Source: Bacteroidota bacterium (lineage in GTDB: Bacteria; Bacteroidota; Bacteroidia; Bacteroidales; JAGNHN01). Taken from it: a stretch of DNA of 64,000 nt. How positions within the stretch are numbered: the stretch's first letter is position 1; each line of letters begins with the position of its first letter. Made by a program: the position numbers and the translations under genes. Below the pieces are notes generated by a model. The model made no database searches. It was given only the letters and a program-made list of their open reading frames with translations, and was not told the DNA's origin. Shown in pieces: positions 34,845 through 43,359 of the stretch. Location: assembly GCA_022710185.1 (NCBI GenBank), contig JAKLHK010000009.1:35627-99626 (forward strand), given 5' to 3'.

Positions 34845-35408
34845 ATGAACCGAACAATGAAAGCAGTTATGAAAACTACGATAAGCGCCCTCCTGATCCT
34901 CATCCTCACCATCCCTGTCCTGGGGGCCATGGAAAACCCGCCCCGCAGGATGGCCCTGGAAGAAGAGGCCTATGTGGATGACATCCCCTTCGACACCCGC
35001 GAGGTGGTGCTCGACCTCTCCACCGTCCTTCCTGAAGAAGAATATGTGGACGACATCCCCTTCAACACCCTGGATGTGGTGCTCTTCAGCGGCATCGTAA
35101 CGGAGGAGGAAAACAGTACTGACGATTCCGTCTATCCCAGCGGCAAAGTGTTCGCCCTTCAGGGCATCCACCTGGAAGAAGAAGCCTACATCCACGACAT
35201 CCCCTTCAATACCCTGGATGTGATTACCCTGGGCCAGGTGACCCTGCCGGCAGAAGAGAACGTGAACGACATCCCTTTCGACACCGGCTGCATCGTGAGA
35301 GCACTCCACAAGGAAAAGAGCAGCTGGGCCCGCTGCATGCTGCAACTCGACGGTAACGCCATGGAATCGCAGCTCGGATTCGGCGAGCGCCTGATGGTGA
35401 GCTTCTGA
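34845..35408 (+). CDS. Exported repeat protein with five E-E-E...D-I-P-F units
   Basis: A 187-residue protein with a signal peptide (hydrophobic stretch about 10-27). It contains five tandem units of about 24 residues with the pattern E-E-E-x-Y-V-D-D-I-P-F-(D/N)-T-x-x-V-(V/I). They begin near residues 38, 63, 86, 108 and 133; the third is degenerate. Each unit pairs an acidic cluster with a D-I-P-F turn. A Cys-containing C-terminal part of about 40 residues follows. I do not recognise a named family. The repeats could be a metal- or protein-binding scaffold in the periplasm. A GC-rich hairpin follows the gene. Confidence 0.7.
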   Translation: MNRTMKAVMKTTISALLILILTIPVLGAMENPPRRMALEEEAYVDDIPFDTREVVLDLSTVLPEEEYVDDIPFNTLDVVLFSGIVTEEENSTDDSVYPSGKVFALQGIHLEEEAYIHDIPFNTLDVITLGQVTLPAEENVNDIPFDTGCIVRALHKEKSSWARCMLQLDGNAMESQLGFGERLMVSF

Positions 35409-35450
35409 GCCTTTCAACGCCCCCTTTCTCTACTTTCTCATATACCGTTC

Positions 35451-35480
35451 GGGCGGCCTGCATCTGCGGGCCGCCTTCCT
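35451..35480. terminator. Hairpin between DIPF-repeat gene and pgi
   Basis: GGCGGCC (35452-35458) pairs with GGCCGCC (35469-35475), followed by a T/C-rich run. It lies between two convergent genes and may serve the plus-strand gene. Confidence 0.55.
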
Positions 35481-35499
35481 TTTCCGGAAAACTGGGGGC

Positions 35500-36840
35500 T
35501 TATCCCAACCTCTTCAGGAGGGCTTCCCGCTGGACTTCAAAGCCGGGCTTGCCGAGCAGGGCGAACATATTGCGCTTGTAGTCCTCCACCCCGGGCTGAT
35601 CGAAGGGGTTCACCTCCAGCATGTACCCGCTGATGGCGCATCCCATTTCGAAGAAATAGACCAGTTCCCCCAGGACCTGCTCGTCGACGCGGGGCAGTAC
35701 AATCCGCAGATTGGGCACACCCCCGTCCACATGGGCCAGCAGGGTCCCCAGTTCAGCTTTCGCATTGACATCAGATAGCCGCAACCCGGCCAGGAAGTTC
35801 AGCCCGTCGGCATCTTCCGGGTCGTGGGGTACAAGGAGCGAAGCCCGCGGGTTTTCTATGGAGATCACTGACTCGAAAAGAACCCTCAGCCCATCCTGAA
35901 GGTATTGGCCCATGGAGTGCAGGTCGGTGGTGAAGCTGACCGAGGCAGGGAAGATGCCGCGCTGTTGCTTGCCTTCACTTTCGCCGTACAGTTGTTTCCA
36001 CCATTCGCTGAGATAACCAAGGGCGGGCTCGTAGTTCACCAGCACTTCTATGGCCTTTCCGCGACGGTAGAGGGCCTGGCGGGCCGCGGCATACCATCCG
36101 GCGGGGTGACCCTCCAGGGTGGTGGCCACATGCAATGCGTCGGCCATGGATCGGGCGCCCTGCACCAGGGCATCCACATCCCAGCCTGCGGCGGCGATAG
36201 GCAGCAATCCCACAGGGCTAAGCACGGAGTAGCGTCCGCCCACGTCATCAGGGATCACAAAGGTGGTATAGCCCTCTTCGGAAGCCAGCTTGCGCAGGGC
36301 GCCGCGGGAGTGGTCGGTGACCGCGACGATACGTTCCCTGGCGCCCGCCTTCCCGTATCGCTTCTCCACATACTCCTTGAGAAAACGGAAGGCGACGGCC
36401 GGCTCGGTGGTCGTGCCGGATTTGGAAATCACTACCAGGGCCACCTCCCGTGTTCCCAGCCAGCGCAACAGGGCGTGGTGGTAATCTTCCGAGAGATGAT
36501 GGCCGGCGTATACCACCTCAGGAAAGCCCGTGCGATGGCGCAGCAGCGGATCCTGCAGGGCCTCGATGATGGCCCGGGCCCCCAGGTAGGAGCCCCCGAT
36601 GCCGATCACCACCAGGGTGTCGCACACCCCCTGTAAACGGAGGGCAGCCTCCTTCACGGCGGCGAGCTCCGCCTTGCCAACCTCTCCGGGTAAGCCCATC
36701 CATCCGAGGTAATCGTTGCCAGGACCGGTCTTTTGCTCCAGCACCCCGCGATGGCGGAACACCTCCTTCTCAAAAGCCAGGATATCTTCCCTGGAAACGA
36801 AACCCTCCAGATAGGAGGTATCGACCTTTAGCTGGATCAT
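35500..36840 (-). CDS. pgi: Glucose-6-phosphate isomerase
   Basis: Pgi interconverts glucose 6-phosphate and fructose 6-phosphate in glycolysis. The 446-residue product fits the shorter bacterial type. Sugar-phosphate-binding motifs are visible: G-I-G-G-S-Y-L-G-A-R near residues 80-89, V-I-S-K-S-G-T-T-T-E-P near 136-146, and the active-site G-G-R-Y-S-V-L-S-P-V-G region near 200-210. It should channel the glucose from the sus locus into glycolysis. A TATCTTCG box about 20 bases upstream is a weak -7 match. Confidence 0.95.
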   Translation of the reverse strand: MIQLKVDTSYLEGFVSREDILAFEKEVFRHRGVLEQKTGPGNDYLGWMGLPGEVGKAELAAVKEAALRLQGVCDTLVVIGIGGSYLGARAIIEALQDPLLRHRTGFPEVVYAGHHLSEDYHHALLRWLGTREVALVVISKSGTTTEPAVAFRFLKEYVEKRYGKAGARERIVAVTDHSRGALRKLASEEGYTTFVIPDDVGGRYSVLSPVGLLPIAAAGWDVDALVQGARSMADALHVATTLEGHPAGWYAAARQALYRRGKAIEVLVNYEPALGYLSEWWKQLYGESEGKQQRGIFPASVSFTTDLHSMGQYLQDGLRVLFESVISIENPRASLLVPHDPEDADGLNFLAGLRLSDVNAKAELGTLLAHVDGGVPNLRIVLPRVDEQVLGELVYFFEMGCAISGYMLEVNPFDQPGVEDYKRNMFALLGKPGFEVQREALLKRLG

Positions 36841-37230
36841 AGGGCAGTAATTTGGCTTACGAAGATAGGGATCAATGATCAGAGCTCAATGCGCAGTGCC
36901 CGATGCTCAAGGAAGGCCACAGGTGATATCCCACATCATACGATCGAACTCGGCAACCAGCTCCCATTCCCCGTACCTCTGGGCTTGCACGCTGAAAGGT
37001 GTATGTACAAACAAACCAGGAAAGAGCAGCATTACGGTCTGCTTCGGCAGGAGGTAAGCATTGAGGGATCGCATTGCCGAAATGGATTGAGTGGTGATGC
37101 GGCAGAACGCCTGAACCATTTCAGCTAATAAAGATAGAGACCAACACCATGATATCAAACTGGAAACATTGAACAACCCCTGTCGAACAAGGAAAGAGGA
37201 TAGTTACCCCAGCTGCATCTTCACATTTTT
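36841..37230. other. Gene-free stretch, no confident feature
   Basis: Several short frames exist on both strands (for example one of 89 codons on the minus strand, 36907-37176), but none has a recognisable motif or a sensible start. Composition is lower in GC than the neighbours. It may hold the remains of a decayed gene. I see no RNA structure here. Confidence 0.4.
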
Positions 37231-37403
<173 letters not shown>

Positions 37404-37404
<1 letters not shown>

Positions 37405-37430
37405 AAAAGTAAATCCCGCCAGGCGCCCAA
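37404..37430 (-). promoter_or_regulatory. Promoter of the small minus-strand transcript
   Basis: TACTTTTG (37411-37404 on the minus strand) matches TAnnTTTG, and TTG (37430-37428) lies 16 bases further upstream, slightly closer than usual. Confidence 0.45.
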
Positions 37431-37497
37431 GATGTTAATGCGCTATAACAAACGTTAAAAAGTGTTAAGTTGCCGGTCCGGCGGCCCGGGCCGCTCC

Positions 37498-37505
37498 TAC
37501 CTTTG
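37498..37505 (+). promoter_or_regulatory. -7 element TACCTTTG, 7 bases before the histidine kinase start
   Basis: An exact TAnnTTTG match ends 7 bases before the ATG at 37512. Transcription would be expected to start at or next to the start codon, which suggests a leaderless message. Confidence 0.5.
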
Positions 37506-37511
37506 TCGCCT

Positions 37512-39086
37512 ATGAACCGCAGGTCGCTCGCCATCGTGATCCTCCTGGCCAGCCTGGCATTGCTGGGCTTGATGACCATACAGGTGATATGGATACGCAA
37601 CGGCATGGAGATCCGCGAGGAGAACTTTCGCCGGGGCGTGAGCGATGCCGCCCGCCAGGTGGTGCGCCGCCTGGAACAGCTTGATGCGCTCAGGGTGCTC
37701 CAGCAGGATGGGGAACCCCTCTCCGACCTCACCGAGCTGGCCGAGCTCGACTCCCTGAGGCATACCTTCGATCAATACCTCAGGTCCAACCCCGGCCTGC
37801 TGCGAAAAAAGGGGCAGGGAGCGCGAAACAGGGCCGGTACCAGTGAGATGCGGCGCGAACAGCGGCGCACCGCCATAGTTCCCGGGCTCAAGCCCTCCGA
37901 CCCCCTCCCGGACGAGCTGCAGCACGGAAGGACCGACCAGGCCCCCGACAGCCTGAAGCAGGCCGTTATCCATGCCTTCGTCCAGCGTAAGGCCGACCTC
38001 ATGGAAAAGGCCCTCACCGAGATGCTCTTCCGCAGTCAGCCCCTGGTGCTGGAGCACCACCTGAGGCAGGGCATGCTCGACACCCTGCTGCGCACCGAGC
38101 TGCACAACCGCGGCATACTGGCCGAATTTACCTTCGGGGTGTTCAACCCCCTGCGCAACGGATTCACCATTCTCAGCGACGAAACCCTGGAAAGGGAATT
38201 GCTGACCGAAGGGATGCTCTTCACGCTCTTCCCTTCCGACATGCTCAACAACCCCGATTTCCTCATCCTCTACTTCCCCCGCCAGCGCTCCTACCTGCTC
38301 ACCCAGATGTGGGGACTGGTGGCCATCTCCTTTGTACTGATGATCGTCATCATCATGTCGTTCGCATACAGCATCAACAGCTTGCTGCGGCAGCGCCGCT
38401 TCGCGGAGATGAAGAATGACTTCATCAACAACATGACCCACGAGTTCAAGACGCCCATCTCCACCGTGGCCCTGGCGTGCGAGGCCCTGAACGACAAGGA
38501 CATAGAGAAGTCGGACGCCTTGTATGGCAGCTACATCAGCATCATCAGCGAAGAGAACCGCCGGCTGGGGATCATGGCCGAAAAGATCCTGCAAACCGCC
38601 ATCATCGAAAAAGGCGAGCTCAGGCTCAAGACCGAGATGGTAAACCTGCACGAAGTCATCGGGGATGTAGTGAGGAACATCCGCATCCAGGTTGAGATCA
38701 AGGACGGCAACATCGGTCTCCGCCTCGCAGCCACCCGCCATCAGTTGCAGGCCGACCCCGTGCACATGGCCAATGTCATCTACAACCTGCTCGACAACGC
38801 CAACAAATACACCCCGCGCAAGCCGTCCATTCTGGTCAGTACCGAAGATCTCGGCAGCGGGGTGATGGTGAGGATCAGGGACAACGGGATCGGGATCAGC
38901 AAGGCGGACCAGCGCAAGATCTTCGACCGGCTGTACCGGGTCCCCACAGGCAACGTACATAACTTCAAAGGTTTCGGCCTTGGGCTCAGTTATGTCAAGG
39001 CCATAGTGGAACAGCATGGCGGCAAGGTGGGCGTGGAGAGCGAGCCCGGCAAAGGATCGGAATTCTGGTTTACCTTGCCGGGGTGA
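37512..39086 (+). CDS. Sensor histidine kinase
   Basis: From ATG 37512 the protein has 524 residues. Two membrane helices (about 8-26 and 270-290) enclose a periplasmic sensor of about 240 residues with no family I recognise. HisKA follows with F-I-N-N-M-T-H-E-F-K-T-P-I-S-T (phospho-His near 320). HATPase_c then shows the N box N-V-I-Y-N-L-L-D-N-A-N-K-Y-T, G1 I-R-D-N-G-I-G-I and G2 G-F-G-L-G-L-S-Y-V. There is no HAMP domain. The plan matches Bacteroidota RprX-like kinases. Its partner regulator starts 127 bases downstream, separated by heptamer arrays. The signal is unknown. Confidence 0.93.
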   Translation: MNRRSLAIVILLASLALLGLMTIQVIWIRNGMEIREENFRRGVSDAARQVVRRLEQLDALRVLQQDGEPLSDLTELAELDSLRHTFDQYLRSNPGLLRKKGQGARNRAGTSEMRREQRRTAIVPGLKPSDPLPDELQHGRTDQAPDSLKQAVIHAFVQRKADLMEKALTEMLFRSQPLVLEHHLRQGMLDTLLRTELHNRGILAEFTFGVFNPLRNGFTILSDETLERELLTEGMLFTLFPSDMLNNPDFLILYFPRQRSYLLTQMWGLVAISFVLMIVIIMSFAYSINSLLRQRRFAEMKNDFINNMTHEFKTPISTVALACEALNDKDIEKSDALYGSYISIISEENRRLGIMAEKILQTAIIEKGELRLKTEMVNLHEVIGDVVRNIRIQVEIKDGNIGLRLAATRHQLQADPVHMANVIYNLLDNANKYTPRKPSILVSTEDLGSGVMVRIRDNGIGISKADQRKIFDRLYRVPTGNVHNFKGFGLGLSYVKAIVEQHGGKVGVESEPGKGSEFWFTLPG

Positions 39087-39092
39087 GATATC

Positions 39093-39154
<62 letters not shown>

Positions 39155-39182
39155 AGGCATTACTCAGGTACGAGTGACCAGG

Positions 39183-39210
39183 GAACATACAACATACAAC
39201 ATATCACATC
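39183..39210. repeat. Heptamer array GAACATA/CAACATA ending at the response regulator start
   Basis: Four units in a row: GAACATA, CAACATA, CAACATA, TCACATC. The array ends 3 bases before the ATG at 39214, the same placement as the array before radA. Confidence 0.85.
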
Positions 39211-39213
39211 ACT

Positions 39214-39906
39214 ATGGACGACAACATTCACGTATTACTGGCGGAAGATGACCGCAACCTTGGGAACATCCTCAAGTCTTACCTGGAGGCCAAGGGGTAT
39301 CCCACGCGTCTGTGCGTGAACGGGGAGGAGACCCTGGATGCCTACCGTCGCGACCGTTTCGATTTCTGCATCCTGGATGTGATGATGCCGGCCAAGGATG
39401 GGTTTACCGTGGCGGCGGAGATCCGCGCGATGAACCAGGAGATCCCTATCCTGTTCCTTACGGCCAAGTCCCTGCAGGAGGATGTGCTCCGGGGCTTTGA
39501 GGTGGGGGGCGATGATTACCTCACCAAGCCTTTCAGCATGGAGGTCCTGCTGGCCCGCATGCAGGCCATCCTGCGCCGTTCGGGGCCCGAACCGGGGAAC
39601 GAGGAGCAGCAGGAGTTCCGCCTGGGGCAGTTTGTGTTCGACCATGTGAAGCAGACCCTGGTGCGCGGGGAGGAGGTGCACAAGCTCACGGCCAAGGAGG
39701 CCGAGCTGTTGCGGCTGCTGTGCCTGAAGAAGAACCAGGTGCTGGACCGGGCCGAGGCCCTGAAGAAGATCTGGGGCGACGACTCCTATTTCAACGCCCG
39801 CAGCATGGACGTTTACATCACCAAGTTGCGCAAGTACCTGCGCGAAGAGCCCTCGGTGCGCCTGCTCAACGTGCACGGGGTGGGGTTTAAGCTGGTGGTG
39901 GGCTGA
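39214..39906 (+). CDS. OmpR/PhoB-family response regulator (RprY-like)
   Basis: The 230-residue product has a receiver domain with the acidic pocket E-D-D near residues 10-12, the phospho-acceptor Asp in F-C-I-L-D-V-M-M-P (near 54), the T/S position in F-L-T-A-K-S, and the conserved Lys in L-T-K-P-F. The C-terminal winged helix (about 135-230) shows L-T-A-K-E-A-E-L-L-R-L-L and the end motif V-H-G-V-G-F-K-L. It forms a two-component system with the upstream kinase. The 127-base gap filled by tandem repeats is unusual for such a pair and may add a separate promoter or variable spacing. Confidence 0.93.
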   Translation: MDDNIHVLLAEDDRNLGNILKSYLEAKGYPTRLCVNGEETLDAYRRDRFDFCILDVMMPAKDGFTVAAEIRAMNQEIPILFLTAKSLQEDVLRGFEVGGDDYLTKPFSMEVLLARMQAILRRSGPEPGNEEQQEFRLGQFVFDHVKQTLVRGEEVHKLTAKEAELLRLLCLKKNQVLDRAEALKKIWGDDSYFNARSMDVYITKLRKYLREEPSVRLLNVHGVGFKLVVG

Positions 39907-39910
39907 TTTG

Positions 39911-39985
39911 GTGGCTAGTGGCTAGTGGCTAATGTTAGTGGATAGTGGATAGTGGATAGTGGATAGTGGATAGTGGATAGTGGAT
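39911..39985. repeat. Heptamer arrays GTGGCTA and GTGGATA after the response regulator
   Basis: About three GTGGCTA units, two degenerate units, then seven consecutive GTGGATA-type units, all with a 7-base period, directly after the regulator stop codon. Confidence 0.9.
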
Positions 39986-40085
39986 GCCGGACAGCACAAG
40001 CGAAAAGCGGAGAGCGAGAAGCGCTCCTAACTCCATGATATTTAGTCACTTTAGCTCACTTCAGGCACTTCCTTCCGAGTCGCAG

Positions 40086-40365
40086 CTACAACTCCTTTCG
40101 AAGGTAGATCATATCCACCAGCTGGATGTCGCCATCGAACATGGGATGGTCGTAATGGTCGGTAAAGAAGTTTTTTACCCGGTGCGCCGGCTGAAAGCCG
40201 CAGCTTCCATAGAAGGAGAGGATGGCCGGTGTTTCCCCGGTGCCGACCAGCATACAGCTCCCCCTCCGGCAAATACCGTTGGACCATATCTTCCTGCTCA
40301 TCGGCGAGCAGCAATAAGTCCAGGAAGCGTTCCTTGTTCCGGGTGGTGCGTTCGATCCGCGGCAT
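40086..40365 (-). pseudogene. GNAT acetyltransferase remnant (internal deletion and frame change)
   Basis: Two minus-strand frames together give the two ends of one GNAT family. The first frame, from ATG 40365, reads like the N-terminus ([28 protein letters not shown]). The second frame, ending at 40086, reads like the C-terminus ([18 protein letters not shown], then [10 protein letters not shown] and D-M-I-Y-L-R-K-E-L). In intact homologues about 60 residues, including the acetyl-CoA-binding Q/R-x-x-G-x-G/A loop, lie between these parts. They are missing here and the frame changes at the join, so the gene is dead. It marks the left margin of the accessory island. Confidence 0.8.
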
Positions 40366-40471
40366 GTTCTGTCTGAAATAATTTTTGAATCATCGGATAC
40401 AGCGCAATAAGATCCATCTGCTTCCTGCGCCTGATTACCGAACCACAGCCATGGCCGTATTTAATGAAGTC

Positions 40472-40885
40472 TCAAAGGTTACGTTCCGTGTATTGTTTAA
40501 AGTGATCAAGAATTGCTTGCCAACCTGCTCTCTGCATTTCCTCAGCATTGGTCTCTTCCGCTTCAAAGGACTCAGATAAACTGACTTCATCCATTCGTTC
40601 CGTAAACCGGATTTCCACCCTTCTCCCGTCCGATATTCGGTATGTAATCAGTTCATTTTCTTTAACTTGATCATATACACCCGAGAAGTCGAATCCCATA
40701 CTTCCGTCCCTGGCCTCCATTCGCCAGTTGAATTCGCCTCCTGGTTTCACATCATTCCTTGCCCGTGGACAAAACCATTCGCTGGAAGCAAAGTTCCATT
40801 TCATTATGTGGTCCGGTTTAGTCCAGTATTCCCACACTGTTGAGATTGGTGCCTTTACTGTTGTCGCAACTGTTATCTTCTTCAT
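40472..40885 (-). CDS. SRPBCC (AHSA1-like) domain protein
   Basis: A 137-residue cytoplasmic protein of the START/Bet v1-like superfamily: a V-x-A-P-I-S-T-V-W-E-Y-W-T-K-P-D-H-I-M-K-W-N start, a central D-V-K-P-G-G-E-F-N-W-R-M-E segment and a C-terminal helix with G-W-Q-A-I-L-D-H-F. AHSA1-type proteins bind hydrophobic ligands or act with chaperones; no specific role is readable here. Codon usage is already more AT-rich than in the core genes. It is the first intact gene of the minus-strand island and is followed upstream by an attC-like palindrome. Confidence 0.88.
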   Translation of the reverse strand: MKKITVATTVKAPISTVWEYWTKPDHIMKWNFASSEWFCPRARNDVKPGGEFNWRMEARDGSMGFDFSGVYDQVKENELITYRISDGRRVEIRFTERMDEVSLSESFEAEETNAEEMQRAGWQAILDHFKQYTERNL

Positions 40886-40911
40886 TTTGCTTTACTGTTC
40901 TCTTAATTTCA

Positions 40912-41045
40912 TGTAACGGACGGAACCATATGCAGTTGCCGACTGCGGGCTTCGTCCCTGTCGAGCCGCACCGCCGCTGTTGCGGGCTACACGGCTTGTT
41001 GTCGGCACGGAAACGGCAATTGACATATAGTTTTTGTTATGGGCA
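40912..41045 (-). repeat. attC-like imperfect palindrome A
   Basis: Read on the minus strand it opens with CCCATAAC and closes with GTTACATG. Nested arms are visible (CAATTGCCG with CGGCAACTG; GTGCCGAC with GTCGGC). It sits between the 3' end of the restriction endonuclease gene and the next gene, as integron recombination sites do. It is far more GC-rich in its middle than the genes around it. Confidence 0.5.
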
Positions 41046-41055
41046 GTAAAGTGTT

Positions 41056-42210
41056 CTACAAGTCATAAAGCTTTTGAATGAATTCCGTGGCTATTTTTTC
41101 ATCGATTACTGTTGAAGGTGTCTCAAGCAATTTCTGTATGGTTGTGCCTTCAAATTGGGTTACCCCCCTTGAATTTCTGCCAGCCCAATGTCTTAAAAGA
41201 ATTGTACTACTCAATAAATCTTTTTGAAAAACTGAAATCAAAATATTATTAAATATTTTCTTGGCATCAATACCTATGAAATAGAAAAGGAAAACAGTGT
41301 TTGACCTATTGTGAAATTCCAAAAACTTGTCAATGTTATATGCTTTGGGATTTGAGTTGAGCAAAACGATTTTTGTCTTAACATCAGTCTCTGTATGATG
41401 ATTATCAAATACTCTTACATAGTCGCCCAATGTGTTTTCTGTTTTGAACGCAGGAAGCTTATTATATTCTTCTGTGATATCACTTACAAGTTGAGCTTTA
41501 AGTTTTTCATCGTCTCCAGCGATGAAATATTCAATAATTCTACCTCTAATGTTCACATTTTCAATGTGACTCGCAATCAGAATTTCATTTTCATATTGCT
41601 TTACCTTATTGTCTAGTTCATTCTTTAATGTAATAAATTCGGGTATTGAGCAAAATTCTATTGCGCGCTGAATAGACCTTTCTATATTTTCTTTCTCTCG
41701 TTCACCAATGTCGAATCTTTTACCCGTTGGGCTTATATTGGATGTTGCCTCGACAAGTCTTGGTAAATTACCTTCAAATCCAATTTCTGAATGAATCGCA
41801 TATAGCTTATTAATATTGTCTCTATTATTTATTACTCCTTCAAATTCTTTTATGATATCTGACCCGTTAAAGCTTCCCTTAATATTATATACCGTAAGAG
41901 CTTGTGAAGAATGGCTGACCTTTGTAAGGAAAGTGGTATTCGCTATAAAAAGTTTATTTTCTGTTTCAGTTACTAGGCAAACTAAAAACGGTACATGATC
42001 ATACTTTTGAAGTTTGGAAAGTGAAAGAACGGTATTGGAAAAACCACCACTACTTGATTGACTAAACCTAACTGCAAATGAATTACAGTAGTATGCCGAT
42101 CTATCTTTTGTTAATTTAAATTGGTTGACTGCTAAGCCAGTTAATTTTGCTTTATTCCCAATACCATCATGAGATTTAATAAAATCTATGAAAAGGTTAA
42201 GCGTCTTCAT
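41056..42210 (-). CDS. Probable restriction endonuclease partner of the adjacent methyltransferase
   Basis: With ATG 42210 the product has 384 residues. I prefer this start to one 141 bases upstream because it avoids overlap with the methyltransferase gene, which ends 4 bases earlier. The sequence is soluble, Asn/Lys-rich and lacks a family I recognise. A PD-(D/E)xK-like arrangement cannot be assigned with certainty; Y-D-H-V-P-F-L-V-C-L-V-T-E-T-E near residues 92-106 is one candidate. The call rests on context: a gene of this size immediately after a DNA methyltransferase in the same operon is usually the cognate nuclease. It could instead be an accessory protein. Confidence 0.5.
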   Translation of the reverse strand: MKTLNLFIDFIKSHDGIGNKAKLTGLAVNQFKLTKDRSAYYCNSFAVRFSQSSSGGFSNTVLSLSKLQKYDHVPFLVCLVTETENKLFIANTTFLTKVSHSSQALTVYNIKGSFNGSDIIKEFEGVINNRDNINKLYAIHSEIGFEGNLPRLVEATSNISPTGKRFDIGEREKENIERSIQRAIEFCSIPEFITLKNELDNKVKQYENEILIASHIENVNIRGRIIEYFIAGDDEKLKAQLVSDITEEYNKLPAFKTENTLGDYVRVFDNHHTETDVKTKIVLLNSNPKAYNIDKFLEFHNRSNTVFLFYFIGIDAKKIFNNILISVFQKDLLSSTILLRHWAGRNSRGVTQFEGTTIQKLLETPSTVIDEKIATEFIQKLYDL

Positions 42211-42214
42211 ATTG

Positions 42215-43228
42215 TTAGTCGAAAAGGTTTGAGATTGCTTTGGTTGATTCTGATTGCTTTTTCTTGATTGTCTTTTGTTGAATATTGAGTGTATTACGTT
42301 CCCAAAAAACCCCATCAACATAACCTTGTATCGATTTATCTTTTTCAGCATTTTCTATCCGTTTTTCAGTCCAAGCACAATATTCTTCATTCATTTCCAC
42401 CCCCACATATTTTCGATTCAACTTTTTGGCAACAACTGAGGTAGTTCCTGAACCTAGAAACGGATCGAAAACAATACCATCAAGGGGGCATGATGCTAAA
42501 ATTAACTTAGCTATTAACTTCTCTGGTTTCTGGGTAGGATGATCGGTATTCTCTGGCATTGACCAATAAGGTATACTTATGTCGTCCCAAAAGTTTGATG
42601 GATAAGTAAGTCTGAAATTTCCATCTTCAGTCTCTTCCCAGTCCTTTGGCTTTCCATCAACTTTGTATGGTGCAATAACCTTTCTTTTCATTTTGACGGA
42701 ATCAACATCAAAGTAGTAATCATTTTTATTTTTTACACCGAACCATATATCCTCCATTCCATTTTTCCAGTTTGATAATGCCCCTCGTCCTTTTTCTCTT
42801 TGCCAAGTTATTCTATTTAATACAACCATATTTTCGTCCATCACTTGTTGCAATGCCGACGTGCACTTCCAATCACCACAGAGATAAAGTGAGCCATTAT
42901 CTTTTAAGAGACTAACTACTTTTGGGAACCAAGACCGTAGATATTCCAGATAGGAATTATTATCCGAGGACTTAAATTTGAAACCATGGAAGTCCCTGTC
43001 TAGGTTATAGGGAGGATCTATAACAATTAGGTCAGCGAACCCTTTGGGCAATTTATCTAAAGCCGCGAATATGTCCCCAAGGATTGTTTTATTTATTATT
43101 TCATCAGGCTTCAATTGTTTTACTTCATCTATTCTAATAAGGCTTTGGGACAATCTTTCCCGCTCTGTATCAGTAACAGTCAATGTTCGGTTTCTGTCAG
43201 CTCTTGTCTTTTCTTTCGCTTCTTTCAT
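42215..43228 (-). CDS. Site-specific DNA methyltransferase, beta class (type II R-M)
   Basis: The 337-residue enzyme has motif IV D-P-P-Y-N-L near residue 70 before motif I F-D-P-F-L-G-S-G-T-T near 255, the permuted order of the beta class of amino (N6-adenine or N4-cytosine) methyltransferases. N-G-S-L-Y-L-C-G-D-W near 105-115 and H-P-T-Q-K-P near 235-240 support this. The DPPY form favours N6-adenine. A short Lys-rich N-terminal extension of about 40 residues precedes the core. It sits directly upstream of the likely nuclease gene, separated by 4 bases, and should protect host DNA. The recognition sequence is not readable. Confidence 0.92.
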   Translation of the reverse strand: MKEAKEKTRADRNRTLTVTDTERERLSQSLIRIDEVKQLKPDEIINKTILGDIFAALDKLPKGFADLIVIDPPYNLDRDFHGFKFKSSDNNSYLEYLRSWFPKVVSLLKDNGSLYLCGDWKCTSALQQVMDENMVVLNRITWQREKGRGALSNWKNGMEDIWFGVKNKNDYYFDVDSVKMKRKVIAPYKVDGKPKDWEETEDGNFRLTYPSNFWDDISIPYWSMPENTDHPTQKPEKLIAKLILASCPLDGIVFDPFLGSGTTSVVAKKLNRKYVGVEMNEEYCAWTEKRIENAEKDKSIQGYVDGVFWERNTLNIQQKTIKKKQSESTKAISNLFD

Positions 43229-43256
43229 GTTGTAAAGTTAGTTCCTTTTTTTATTG

Positions 43257-43358
43257 CCCATAACGTTCAGTGTCGCCGCCTGTTTGCCCTTTTACGGAGG
43301 TTTCGCGCACGCGAAACAGTCAAAAGGGCAAATGGTCGGCTACTCAGTGTTATGGCCT
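43257..43358 (-). repeat. attC-like imperfect palindrome B
   Basis: About 100 bases fold into a long hairpin: GCCCATAAC...GTTATGGCC at the ends, CAGTGTCGCCG with CGGCTACTCAGTG, TTTGCCCTTTT with AAAAGGGCAAA, and TTTCGCG with CGCGAAA at the tip. The two arms differ by small bulges, as in integron attC sites. It directly abuts the stop codon of the ATPase gene and separates it from the methyltransferase gene. Confidence 0.6.
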
Positions 43359-43359
43359 T

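Noticed and set aside
36907..37176. 89-codon minus-strand frame after pgi
   Set aside because: No motif, no promoter or partner; it may be a remnant but cannot be assigned.
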